Source: Paenibacillus sp. S150 (lineage in GTDB: Bacteria; Bacillota; Bacilli; Paenibacillales; Paenibacillaceae). From it: DNA of 64,000 nt. The DNA is taken from NCBI RefSeq assembly GCF_019352175.1, contig NZ_JACBYI010000002.1:310001-374000 (forward strand). The letters are read 5' to 3'. The translations under genes and the position numbers were made by a program. Below, piece after piece: positions 55,166-62,301 of the stretch; position 1 is the first letter of the stretch; each line of letters begins with the position of its first letter. The notes under the pieces were generated by a model. It was not told the origin of the DNA, made no database searches, and was given only the letters and a program-made list of their open reading frames with translations.

Positions 55166-56068
55166 AAAATTCAAACATATACTCCGGAAACGATGACACT
55201 TAATATCCAGCATGGAGATTTTAGGATTGAATCAAATGGGCTGTGGAAAGGAAAGTCTCTATTTGAACTCTATCATGAGGCGTATACACCCTGGGAATGG
55301 CATCAGACGATCTTTGAATGCTGCAAGAAATTAGGGATGATTCCTTTTAGTACACCGTTTGATGAAACATCGCTTGAATTTTTAGAAACCCTTGATGCTG
55401 CTTGCTACAAAATTGCCTCCTTCGAAAATAATGATATCCCTTTATTAAGAAAGGTTGCGTCAAAAGGAAAGCCGATGATTGTTTCAACAGGGATGGCTTC
55501 ACTTGGTGAAATTGAAAATTTAGTAAAAACAATTTCGGATGCAGGCTGCGATGAACTCATTTTATTGAAATGCACGAGCAGTTACCCTGCGTCACCCGAA
55601 AGCTCGAATCTAAATACGATTCCTTATTTAAGAGCTTTGTTTGATTGTCAGGTAGGCTTATCAGACCATACCTTGGGAATTGGAGCAGCAGTTGCGGGTG
55701 TAGCCCTTGGCAGTACAGTAATTGAAAAGCATTTTACACTTAACCGAGATGAAGGTGGAGTTGATTCTGCTTTTTCCCTGGAGCCTGATGAATTTGCTTC
55801 ACTCGTGAAAGAGACTGATGCTGCTTGGAAGTCATTGGGCGGGGTTTCAATCGGTCCAACAAAGGAAGAAGAAAATTCACTTCAATTCAGGCGGTCGATT
55901 TATGTTTCTAAGGATATAAAGGCCGGCGAAGTGCTGACAACGAAAAATTTAAGCGTGATTCGTCCGGGATTTGGCTTGGACCCAAAATACTATGATCTAC
56001 TTTTAGGAAAGCCAAGTAAAAGAGATCTAAAAAAGGGTACTCCATTGAGTTGGGAGCAGTTATTGTAA
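55019..56068 (+). CDS. pseI: Pseudaminic acid synthase (PseI/SpsE-like)
   Basis: 349 aa. Complete NeuB-family signature: IIAEMSGNHNQSLDRAL, AFKIQTYTPETMT, CYKIASFENNDIPLL, IVSTGMAS, LLKCTSSYPASPE, VGLSDHTLG, VIEKHFTLNRDEGGVDS, and a C-terminal SAF domain (SIYVSKDIKAGEVL). The TYTPETMT stretch and no Arg-rich sialate signature favour PseI over NeuB or LegI. GAGGAGG upstream. The first ~50 codons are GC-rich, then abruptly AT-rich at about 55165. Confidence 0.9.
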   Translation: MKEITIGNKRIGKGQPPFIIAEMSGNHNQSLDRALDIVKAAARAGAHAFKIQTYTPETMTLNIQHGDFRIESNGLWKGKSLFELYHEAYTPWEWHQTIFECCKKLGMIPFSTPFDETSLEFLETLDAACYKIASFENNDIPLLRKVASKGKPMIVSTGMASLGEIENLVKTISDAGCDELILLKCTSSYPASPESSNLNTIPYLRALFDCQVGLSDHTLGIGAAVAGVALGSTVIEKHFTLNRDEGGVDSAFSLEPDEFASLVKETDAAWKSLGGVSIGPTKEEENSLQFRRSIYVSKDIKAGEVLTTKNLSVIRPGFGLDPKYYDLLLGKPSKRDLKKGTPLSWEQLL

Positions 56069-56119
56069 CACCCCCCGGCTCCGAAAGCTCTGCAAATCGC
56101 ATACAGTTTCTGTGAAAAA

Positions 56120-56158
56120 CAAACCCAGTACCCGGTCCAGCCCGCAGTACTGGGTTTG
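56120..56158 (+). terminator. Terminator of the glycan cluster
   Basis: CAAACCCAGTAC (56120-56131) and GTACTGGGTTTG (56147-56158) form a perfect 12-bp stem 50 nt after the pseI stop. Confidence 0.75.
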
Positions 56159-56180
56159 TGATATTGTATCAGCGGGGAGT

Positions 56181-56220
56181 ATTAATATTACGTAAAATAA
56201 TAATTTGACGAATAATTAAT
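56181..56220. repeat. Inverted repeat upstream of xerS, possible recombination site
   Basis: Arms ATTAATATTACGT (56181-56193) and GACGAATAATTAAT (56207-56220) are inverted with one indel around a 13-nt A/T-rich spacer. Arm length, spacing and position just upstream of a tyrosine recombinase recall a dif/att core, but no known dif consensus matches. Confidence 0.4.
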
Positions 56221-56255
56221 AATAAGCTATATTTGTTACACGGAGGTTCGTACAT

Positions 56256-57326
56256 ATGGATAAGCAAATGAAAATGCACTACATGCAACGGATTGATGAA
56301 AAGCTGTCTGATTTACCCTGGTATGTTACAGAATTTATCGATAGCAAAAAACGCAAGCTGTCTCCAACGACACTTCTTAATTACTGCCATGATTACATTA
56401 TTTTTTTCGATTGGCTTATTGCTGAGAATCAAGCTGCATCGAGTCGGAAAGAAATAAACTTAGAAACGCTGGAGCTATTAACTATCCGTGAGGTGGAAAA
56501 CTTCTTGTCATTCCTGGATTATCAGCTTGGAAACAAGAAACTTACAATAAACCGCAAATTGTCCTCGCTAAAATCTTTGTTTGATTACCTTCAGAACAAG
56601 GCGGAAACAAGCGATCTGAAGCCTTATATTCAACGAAATGTAATGGCCAAAATGGACTTGAATGCCGTCAAGGAAAGCCAGGAAACCATAGCGAACCGCA
56701 TTGAAGGAAAAATTCTTAGAGAAGATGATTTTGAAGCGTTCAGACAATTCGTGGCCCATGATTTTGGAGAAATGCATAAGGAGAACAAACGGATCTTTAC
56801 GTTTCATCGCTTCAATCGCGAGCGTGATACGGCGATCGTTTCGCTGATATTGGGTTCAGGGCTTAGATTGTCCGAGGTTGCGGGCATTAATATGGATGAT
56901 TTAGATATGAATAAAGCTTTAGTCCGAGTGATCCGTAAAGGTGATAAAGAACAATACGTTTACTTTAGCAAACAGGCTTTAATGGATTTAGAAAGTTATC
57001 TGCAGATCAGAGAAGCAAGATATTTACCAGAAAAAAACGAAAGCTTTTTATTCATTGCAGCTCCTGTTGGCCGTAAAGGAAAAAGCCGGCGTTTGACTGG
57101 TCGCTCGATTGAAAAGCTGATTGAAAAATATGCCGCTTCCTTTGGGAAACCTTCTTTAACAGTACATTCACTTAGACACTCGTTTGCAACGCGATACCAT
57201 TTGGAAAACAACGATGTACCAAGGTTAAAGAATCAGTTAGGGCATTCATCTATACAAACAACTATGATATATACACACTTAACAGATGAAGAGATGCGTA
57301 ATGCTGTAAATAACATGGATCGATAA
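56256..57326 (+). CDS. xerS: Tyrosine recombinase, XerS-like
   Basis: 356 aa, the length of XerS, longer than XerC/D. Catalytic residues: Arg 204 (GLRLSEV), Lys 229 (RKGDKE), His 304 and Arg 307 (HSLRHSFA), His 330 (LGHSSIQTT) and nucleophile Tyr 339 (MIYTHL), all present. The core-binding domain is at about 20-125. CGGAGG precedes the ATG. XerS alone resolves chromosome dimers in streptococci; here, beside an AT-rich acquired block and an inverted repeat, it could instead be an integrase for the cluster. Confidence 0.85.
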   Translation: MDKQMKMHYMQRIDEKLSDLPWYVTEFIDSKKRKLSPTTLLNYCHDYIIFFDWLIAENQAASSRKEINLETLELLTIREVENFLSFLDYQLGNKKLTINRKLSSLKSLFDYLQNKAETSDLKPYIQRNVMAKMDLNAVKESQETIANRIEGKILREDDFEAFRQFVAHDFGEMHKENKRIFTFHRFNRERDTAIVSLILGSGLRLSEVAGINMDDLDMNKALVRVIRKGDKEQYVYFSKQALMDLESYLQIREARYLPEKNESFLFIAAPVGRKGKSRRLTGRSIEKLIEKYAASFGKPSLTVHSLRHSFATRYHLENNDVPRLKNQLGHSSIQTTMIYTHLTDEEMRNAVNNMDR

Positions 57327-57349
57327 AACCGCGGTGCTTCGCGGTTTTT
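57325..57349 (+). terminator. Terminator of the xerS gene
   Basis: AAAACCGCG and CGCGGTTTTT stem with a GTGCTT loop. Confidence 0.8.
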
Positions 57350-57394
57350 CTGATACATATGCACAAAATCCGTATTTTATTCAAATGTGGCCGA

Positions 57395-57622
57395 TTAGAA
57401 TTTTATGCCGTCACTCAACTCTGTTTCAGCCCCCCAAATTCCCAGCTTGTTGGAAATCACATTGAGTAATGTGGATTTTCCGCTACCGTTATTGCCATAC
57501 AACACAGTAATTCGATCAAACAAAAACACCTCTCCCGCCAAATGCTTAAAGACATAATCAGGGTATATGTTGGGATTTCGATCCGTATAATCAGAAAGCT
57601 TAAAGCTTCTCAAATAAATCAT
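57395..57622 (-). pseudogene. Truncated AAA/ABC-type ATPase (N-terminal fragment)
   Basis: 75 codons with a good ribosome site (AAGGAGTG) but only the first part of an ATPase: RITVLYGNNGSGKSTLL carries Walker A, then the frame stops after LSDGIKF. No signature, Walker B or H-loop follows within the 45 nt before the xerS terminator. It looks like the remnant of a ~250-residue AAA family ATPase cut at the right edge of the acquired block. Confidence 0.7.
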
Positions 57623-57644
57623 TGCAACACTCCTTCTGCCTTTC

Positions 57645-59012
57645 TTATATTTTTAATTCTATTTTACCTAAATTATCCACATCCGGCTGCAATTTGTTCC
57701 GCAGAACATACAGCATAATGGCACCAACTAGGAACGCGACGGCATCCGAAATGACGAGCGACCAGACTACCCCGTGGAAGCCGTTCAACCGATTGGCGAT
57801 AAAGAGCACAGGAATCAGAGTAATTCCTTGGATAACTGACATAATAAACGCGGCGGTCCCTTGTGCTGTTGCCTGGAAGATCCCCGTAAACAATGCAGTC
57901 ATTCCTGTAATAAACAGGGATAAGAACGTCACATGCAGAATGTAGCTGCCCATTTCAATTAATTGCGGGTCATCCGTAAATAAACCAATTAAGTGGTCGG
58001 AAATCAGATAGACGATAACGCCGAACACGGCTGCTAACGCCACAATTGTTTTAATCGTGAATTGAATGGTATGCTTCATGCGCAATTTATTCGCTGTAAA
58101 AGAGAACGCAATGAGCGGTACGACTCCCTCGCTTAAGCCCATCAGAATTAACTCGGGGAATTGCAATAAACGTGACGATATTCCAAACCCCGCCACAGCC
58201 TGCTCCCCATACTCGACCAAGAAACGGTTAAAAATGAGCGACATTGCCCCCATGAAGATACTCATAATAAAGACGGGAACGCCAATTTTGAATACATTGC
58301 TCAGAATGTCCTTGGTAGCCTTAAACCTTTTGATGGAGATCGTTAAGAATTTGCTCTTATATCCTATATGAAAGGCGTAGAATGCACTCGCAACCAGGTT
58401 AGAAATGACCGTAGCAGACGCAACGCCGATCACGTCCCAATGGAAGACGAAGATGACTAGCACATCGAGAATAATATTCACGACAACACTTAGAAGCATG
58501 CCGGTCATCGAGGTAATTGCTGCACCCTCCGAGCGCACGATATTCTCCAGGGTGAAGAATAATACGACGAATGGTGAACCAATAAGCATCATTGTGACAT
58601 AGTCCTTTGTAAATCCAAAGGAGTCAGGCGTCGCCCCCAGCCCATGAACGATTGAATCGATGAGCGGGAGGCCAACGGCCATTGCGATAAGACCGAGAAC
58701 CAGACTGCTGTAAAAGGCGAATGAAGACACATGCCTTACATCATCAACTTTTTTCTCTCCCAGCAAACGGGAGATGAATGCACTGCTGCCGACGCCAATC
58801 AGGTTGCCTAGCGCCATAATGACCGCGAATAACGGCAAGGTCAGTGCGAGTGCGGTTAACATGGCAGTGTTGCCCAGTGTGCCAAGGAAAAGGGCATTCA
58901 AGATGGAATATACGACACTCATTGATGTGCCTAGCATCATCGGGACAGCGAAGTGAGCTACGGCTTTTGCGACAGGTGCTTTTTCAAAGTAATGGAGGTT
59001 TTCTGCATCCAT
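57645..59012 (-). CDS. MATE-family multidrug efflux pump
   Basis: About 455 aa from ATG 59012 (AAAGTGGTGA upstream; the frame opens at a GTG at 59024 that overlaps it). Twelve predicted helices in two MATE repeats: MMLGTSMSVVYSILNALFLG, GVGSSAFISRLLGEKK, GAMSLIFNRFLVEYGEQAVAG. Na+- or H+-coupled export of cationic drugs. The upstream palindrome TTAGAATTCTAA is shared with the distant marR gene, suggesting that regulator controls it. Confidence 0.88.
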   Translation of the reverse strand: MDAENLHYFEKAPVAKAVAHFAVPMMLGTSMSVVYSILNALFLGTLGNTAMLTALALTLPLFAVIMALGNLIGVGSSAFISRLLGEKKVDDVRHVSSFAFYSSLVLGLIAMAVGLPLIDSIVHGLGATPDSFGFTKDYVTMMLIGSPFVVLFFTLENIVRSEGAAITSMTGMLLSVVVNIILDVLVIFVFHWDVIGVASATVISNLVASAFYAFHIGYKSKFLTISIKRFKATKDILSNVFKIGVPVFIMSIFMGAMSLIFNRFLVEYGEQAVAGFGISSRLLQFPELILMGLSEGVVPLIAFSFTANKLRMKHTIQFTIKTIVALAAVFGVIVYLISDHLIGLFTDDPQLIEMGSYILHVTFLSLFITGMTALFTGIFQATAQGTAAFIMSVIQGITLIPVLFIANRLNGFHGVVWSLVISDAVAFLVGAIMLYVLRNKLQPDVDNLGKIELKI

Positions 59013-59060
59013 GCGGGTCACCACTTTCTTTATTTATATATTTTTAGTTTTCAAATTAAC

Positions 59061-59078
59061 TTAGAATTCTAACTATTG
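59061..59078. promoter_or_regulatory. MarR-type operator upstream of the MATE gene
   Basis: TTAGAATTCTAACTATTG is identical over 18 bases to the site at 44029-44046; the core TTAGAATTCTAA is a perfect palindrome. It lies 49 nt upstream of the MATE start. Confidence 0.6.
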
Positions 59079-59102
59079 ACTTAAAAAGGCGCAATAAAAT
59101 AA

Positions 59103-59138
59103 GGGCGCTGCTTAACGGCTTGTGGAAAGGCAGCACCC
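59103..59138 (-). terminator. Terminator of the tailed MarR gene
   Basis: GGGCGCTGC (59103-59111) and GCAGCACCC (59130-59138) pair imperfectly; on the minus strand the stem is followed by a T-rich tract. Confidence 0.6.
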
Positions 59139-59163
59139 CTGCTGCTTGTTGTAAATGCTCTAT

Positions 59164-59859
59164 TTACTTATCGTCCGGCTTATCGTCCGGGTCATGTGAG
59201 TTGTCCGGCGACGAATTTCTTCCATCTCTTGAAGGCCAGCCGAAACCATGCATCCCTCTGCCATGCCCTTCCCCGCCTCCAGGGAACCTTCCGCTAAAGC
59301 GTCCATCCCCAGAATTCCCCCACATTCTTTGCATCTGTTCGCGCATTGACATTAGTCTGTCAAATTCCTCTGCGCCAATCCGCTCCTTTGCGGCTTCCAT
59401 CCAAATGGCCATTTCATCACGTCCTACGTCCGTTCCAAGTTCTTCCTCCAAAGCTGTAATGACGCGGACCAGGTACTCCCCGAAGCTAACCTGCTCTTCT
59501 GGCGATAGGCTGGAAAATATGCTGCCGCTGCCGATGTCGTGTTCCTCTTCCTCCCGTCCTTTTGGCGTCAGGTAAATCAATATGATTCGTTTGTCTGTTT
59601 CTGAAGGCTTGCGGGTGATGTATCCGGCTTTCTCCAGTTTGGCAAGCAATTCATTGAGGGAGGATACCCGGATGTCCAGCATATAGGATAAATCCTTTGT
59701 GCTGATCCCGTCTTTCATCCGGAGAAACGCCAGTATCCTGCCCTGCCCGCGTGACGTATCGGCCATAGGTCCAACGGCGGCATGGGTTTTCAAGTGATGT
59801 CTCTGCAGCAGCCATTGCAGTTTCGCGAGTTTTTCGTACAGTTCATTACTCATGTTCAT
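59164..59859 (-). CDS. MarR-family regulator with a low-complexity Gly/His/Asp tail
   Basis: 231 aa from ATG 59859 (AAGGAGG, 7 nt). Winged helix at about 45-115 (GISTKDLSYMLDIRVSSLNELL, then LEKAGYITRKPSETDKRIILIYL). Unlike usual MarR proteins (~140-160 aa), residues ~185-231 form a Gly/Arg/His/Asp-rich tail (GEGHGRGMHGFGWPSRDG, ending DDKPDDK). Upstream, three GGTACC-centred sites (59898-59971) look like its operators. Confidence 0.8.
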   Translation of the reverse strand: MNMSNELYEKLAKLQWLLQRHHLKTHAAVGPMADTSRGQGRILAFLRMKDGISTKDLSYMLDIRVSSLNELLAKLEKAGYITRKPSETDKRIILIYLTPKGREEEEHDIGSGSIFSSLSPEEQVSFGEYLVRVITALEEELGTDVGRDEMAIWMEAAKERIGAEEFDRLMSMREQMQRMWGNSGDGRFSGRFPGGGEGHGRGMHGFGWPSRDGRNSSPDNSHDPDDKPDDK

Positions 59860-59897
59860 AATGAAGCCTCCTTAATATGGATTGGATTAATTTATTT

Positions 59898-59971
59898 ACG
59901 GTACCTGTTGATTATTAATATAACGGTACCTGTTGTATTTGTCAAAGGTTTTTTTACAGGTACCGTTAACA
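59898..59971. promoter_or_regulatory. Three GGTACC-centred operators upstream of the tailed MarR gene
   Basis: ACGGTACCTGTTG (59898-59910), AACGGTACCTGTTG (59922-59935) and ACAGGTACCGTTAACA (59956-59971, inverted) share the GGTACCTGTT core. Confidence 0.6.
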
Positions 59972-59995
59972 TATTATCCGCGGTTTCCTTAAAAG

Positions 59996-60022
59996 AAAAA
60001 AGCCGCTAACTTAGCGACTTTT
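59996..60022. terminator. Terminator of the GT2/VTT operon
   Basis: AAAAAGCCGCTAA and TTAGCGACTTTT pair; on the minus strand the stem is followed by six T. Serves the converging glycosyltransferase gene. Confidence 0.75.
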
Positions 60023-60107
60023 ACCGAGACTCTGTGTCTTGTTCCACCGACATTAACAAATTATATTGACAGGCACCCGCTTATGGGCATCAAGATCGCA
60101 GTCCAAC

Positions 60108-61358
60108 TTATAAATCCTCCAAGGTAAGCGCCCTTGTGTGCGCAATAGCCTCCCATTTCCGCTGCTTTTTTAGAAGACTGACAACATTAATTGGAAGCCA
60201 GCTTAATAAGAATAACATAAAAAAGCTAATTGCTCTGCAGAGTCCCCGGATTGTTTTTCTATTACTTGTATAAGTCACAAAAACAGCCAGTATACTGCAT
60301 AACACTAATCCCAAAAACAAACCGAATGACAGAAACTGCGGCTGGTCCGTGAAGGAGGGCATAAAGAATTTACATCCCATAAGAACAGCTTGGCCCAACA
60401 ATGCAGCTAAAGATAAAATGAAAATAACAGGACTCAAATAGGTCATTGCCAGATCAAAGCAAGCGGCACTGCGTTTATGAACAGCCTGTGAAAGCAAATC
60501 CCTGAGATAATATTTCGAGCTGTCAAAATTGCCCGTACTCCAACGTCTGCGCTGTTTCCATGATTGCTCAAATGTAAGAGGCTGCTCATCGTACACAATC
60601 GCATCGGACACATAATGCACTCTCTCTCCTGCAAGCACACATTGCGCGCTGAACTCATAATCCTCTGTAATTGTTCTTGTGTTCCATCCGCCAATTCTTT
60701 CAAGAAAAGCGGTTGTTACCATGAATCCGGTTCCCGTTATGAAACTTGAAAGCTTCAGAGCCTCTCTGCTGGCGTTGTAAAAACGGTCGATGATCCAAAA
60801 ATAAATAGAAAAACTTGAAGCAATATCACTGTCAGTGGGATTCTTGCTGTCTTTAAAGCCTTGGGCGATGTGAGCGCCTGACAGCTTGGCATTATTCATT
60901 TTTTGCAAAAAATCTGAATGCACGATGTTGTCGGCATCAAAAACGCAGATGGCATCGTACTTCTTTTCGTTCAAACACCTCTTCACAAACTGGGACAGAA
61001 CATCTCCTTTGGATCGTATTTCTCCAACCGGGTCAAAAATTTGTGCACCGCATGAAACGGCAAGCTCGCGGGTGTTATCGGTACAATTGTTAGGCGCTAC
61101 AAAAATATCATACAAATCGGCAGGGTAATTCTGCTGCTGCAAGCTAAGGACCAGGTTTTCAATTACATCCGCTTCATTGCGGGCCGCTATCACCAGTGCG
61201 AATCGAGTGACAGGTGGCATTGTTTTTGTTTTTGTTTTTTTCTTCACCTCTCCTATCAGAGCAAGAGATATAAAATACGCTCCATATAAGCTTGTCAGCA
61301 CGCCAATCCACTCAATCCAATGCTGTAACTGTATGATCATCGATGTTGAATCGTTCAT
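60108..61358 (-). CDS. Membrane GT2 glycosyltransferase
   Basis: 416 aa. N-terminal helix, cytosolic GT-A domain with VIAARNEADVIENLV, FDADN (metal-binding DxD), TEDYEF and the QRRRW motif of processive IcaA/cellulose-synthase-like enzymes, then three to four C-terminal helices. Would polymerise an exported or membrane-bound polysaccharide. Encoded 62 nt after the VTT gene, so probably one operon. Confidence 0.85.
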   Translation of the reverse strand: MNDSTSMIIQLQHWIEWIGVLTSLYGAYFISLALIGEVKKKTKTKTMPPVTRFALVIAARNEADVIENLVLSLQQQNYPADLYDIFVAPNNCTDNTRELAVSCGAQIFDPVGEIRSKGDVLSQFVKRCLNEKKYDAICVFDADNIVHSDFLQKMNNAKLSGAHIAQGFKDSKNPTDSDIASSFSIYFWIIDRFYNASREALKLSSFITGTGFMVTTAFLERIGGWNTRTITEDYEFSAQCVLAGERVHYVSDAIVYDEQPLTFEQSWKQRRRWSTGNFDSSKYYLRDLLSQAVHKRSAACFDLAMTYLSPVIFILSLAALLGQAVLMGCKFFMPSFTDQPQFLSFGLFLGLVLCSILAVFVTYTSNRKTIRGLCRAISFFMLFLLSWLPINVVSLLKKQRKWEAIAHTRALTLEDL

Positions 61359-61419
61359 TTATTTTCCCCCTTATGACGGGATTTCGGCGCAGTACCGGCC
61401 GGCAGCATCCACAAATCCC

Positions 61420-62010
61420 CTATCCGGTAATCCAGCTTATTGCACCAGACAAACCGGTACTGTATAAAAAAAGAGCACCCGGCTTGCACAGGATCAGGAT
61501 GATGATAAATTTATGCAACTTCATCCCGCTGACACCAGCAAGCATGCACAGAAGATCATCCGGTGCTCCAGGCAGGAATATCCCTAAAGCAAACAGCTTC
61601 TCAAACCAGGCACTCTTGTCCAGCCAGCCAATATATTTCTGATAGATTCTGCCCGGTGTGATCTTTCGGATAAACGGTTTACCAAGTTGTCTGGACAGAA
61701 GGAACGCAATCACGGAACCCATGACAATGCCGGCATAGTTATAGAGGAAACCGTAAGCTGCCCCGAAAAGAAGCACTCCGTATGCGCAACTGATTCCACC
61801 AGGAAGAATGGGCAATACCACCTGAATAATTTGAATCAGGATGAATACCAGCGGTCCCCAAAAACCGGTCTGATCCATAAGCGTACGCAACGTTTCAAAA
61901 GAAGTGAACAGCCCCGCTTTGTATCCGTAAATGCAAAGCGCAATTATTCCCGGCAGGCCAGCAGTGGACAGGACGTTGACATTATTTTTAAAATGAATTT
62001 TTTTAAACAT
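61420..62010 (-). CDS. VTT/DedA-family (TVP38/TMEM64-like) membrane protein
   Basis: 196 aa, about six hydrophobic segments. Conserved re-entrant motifs PILPGGISCAYGVLLFG and FLPGAPDDLLCMLAGV are typical of the VTT domain (some members are lipid flippases). In the same operon as the GT2 gene, so it may supply or flip a lipid-linked precursor. GGAGG precedes the start. Confidence 0.82.
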   Translation of the reverse strand: MFKKIHFKNNVNVLSTAGLPGIIALCIYGYKAGLFTSFETLRTLMDQTGFWGPLVFILIQIIQVVLPILPGGISCAYGVLLFGAAYGFLYNYAGIVMGSVIAFLLSRQLGKPFIRKITPGRIYQKYIGWLDKSAWFEKLFALGIFLPGAPDDLLCMLAGVSGMKLHKFIIILILCKPGALFLYSTGLSGAISWITG

Positions 62011-62129
62011 ATGATCTGCCCGCTCTTTCCTCCCCCTTCAAGCGCATGATAATGATGTACAGTCAAATTATAAGAAAAGATTTAAAAGCTAAACCTTGTA
62101 GAATCCGAAAGAATTTCTAAAGAATGCAT

Positions 62130-62209
62130 AACCGGCTCCTAACAGGTGTTTCAGCGAGAAATCGAAGAATCATTTAGTGTGCCAGGCATATAAATGCTTA
62201 TATTTTTAA
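62130..62209 (+). repeat. Dispersed intergenic repeat, copy E
   Basis: GTGTTTCAGCGAGAAATCG, ATCATTTAGTGTGCC and GCATATAAATGCTTATATTT match the family core; the left end (ACCGGCTCC) is degenerate. It ends against the kinase terminator stem. Confidence 0.7.
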
Positions 62210-62212
62210 AAA

Positions 62213-62245
62213 GGCAGCGATTCTCTGTTATCGAGAATCGCTGCC
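62213..62245 (-). terminator. Terminator of the sensor kinase gene
   Basis: GGCAGCGATTCTC (62213-62225) and GAGAATCGCTGCC (62233-62245) form a perfect 13-bp stem; T-rich on the minus strand. Confidence 0.85.
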
Positions 62246-62301
62246 TATCGTTTTTGGTCGCTGTTGCCCGTTTCTAAGTAAATTGTGCGGCTGCAAGTAA
62301 A

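Larger units (their letters stand above)
62011..62301. other. 291-bp intergenic region
   Basis: No gene. Contains dispersed repeat copy E (62130-62209) directly followed by the kinase terminator (62213-62245). Confidence 0.6.
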
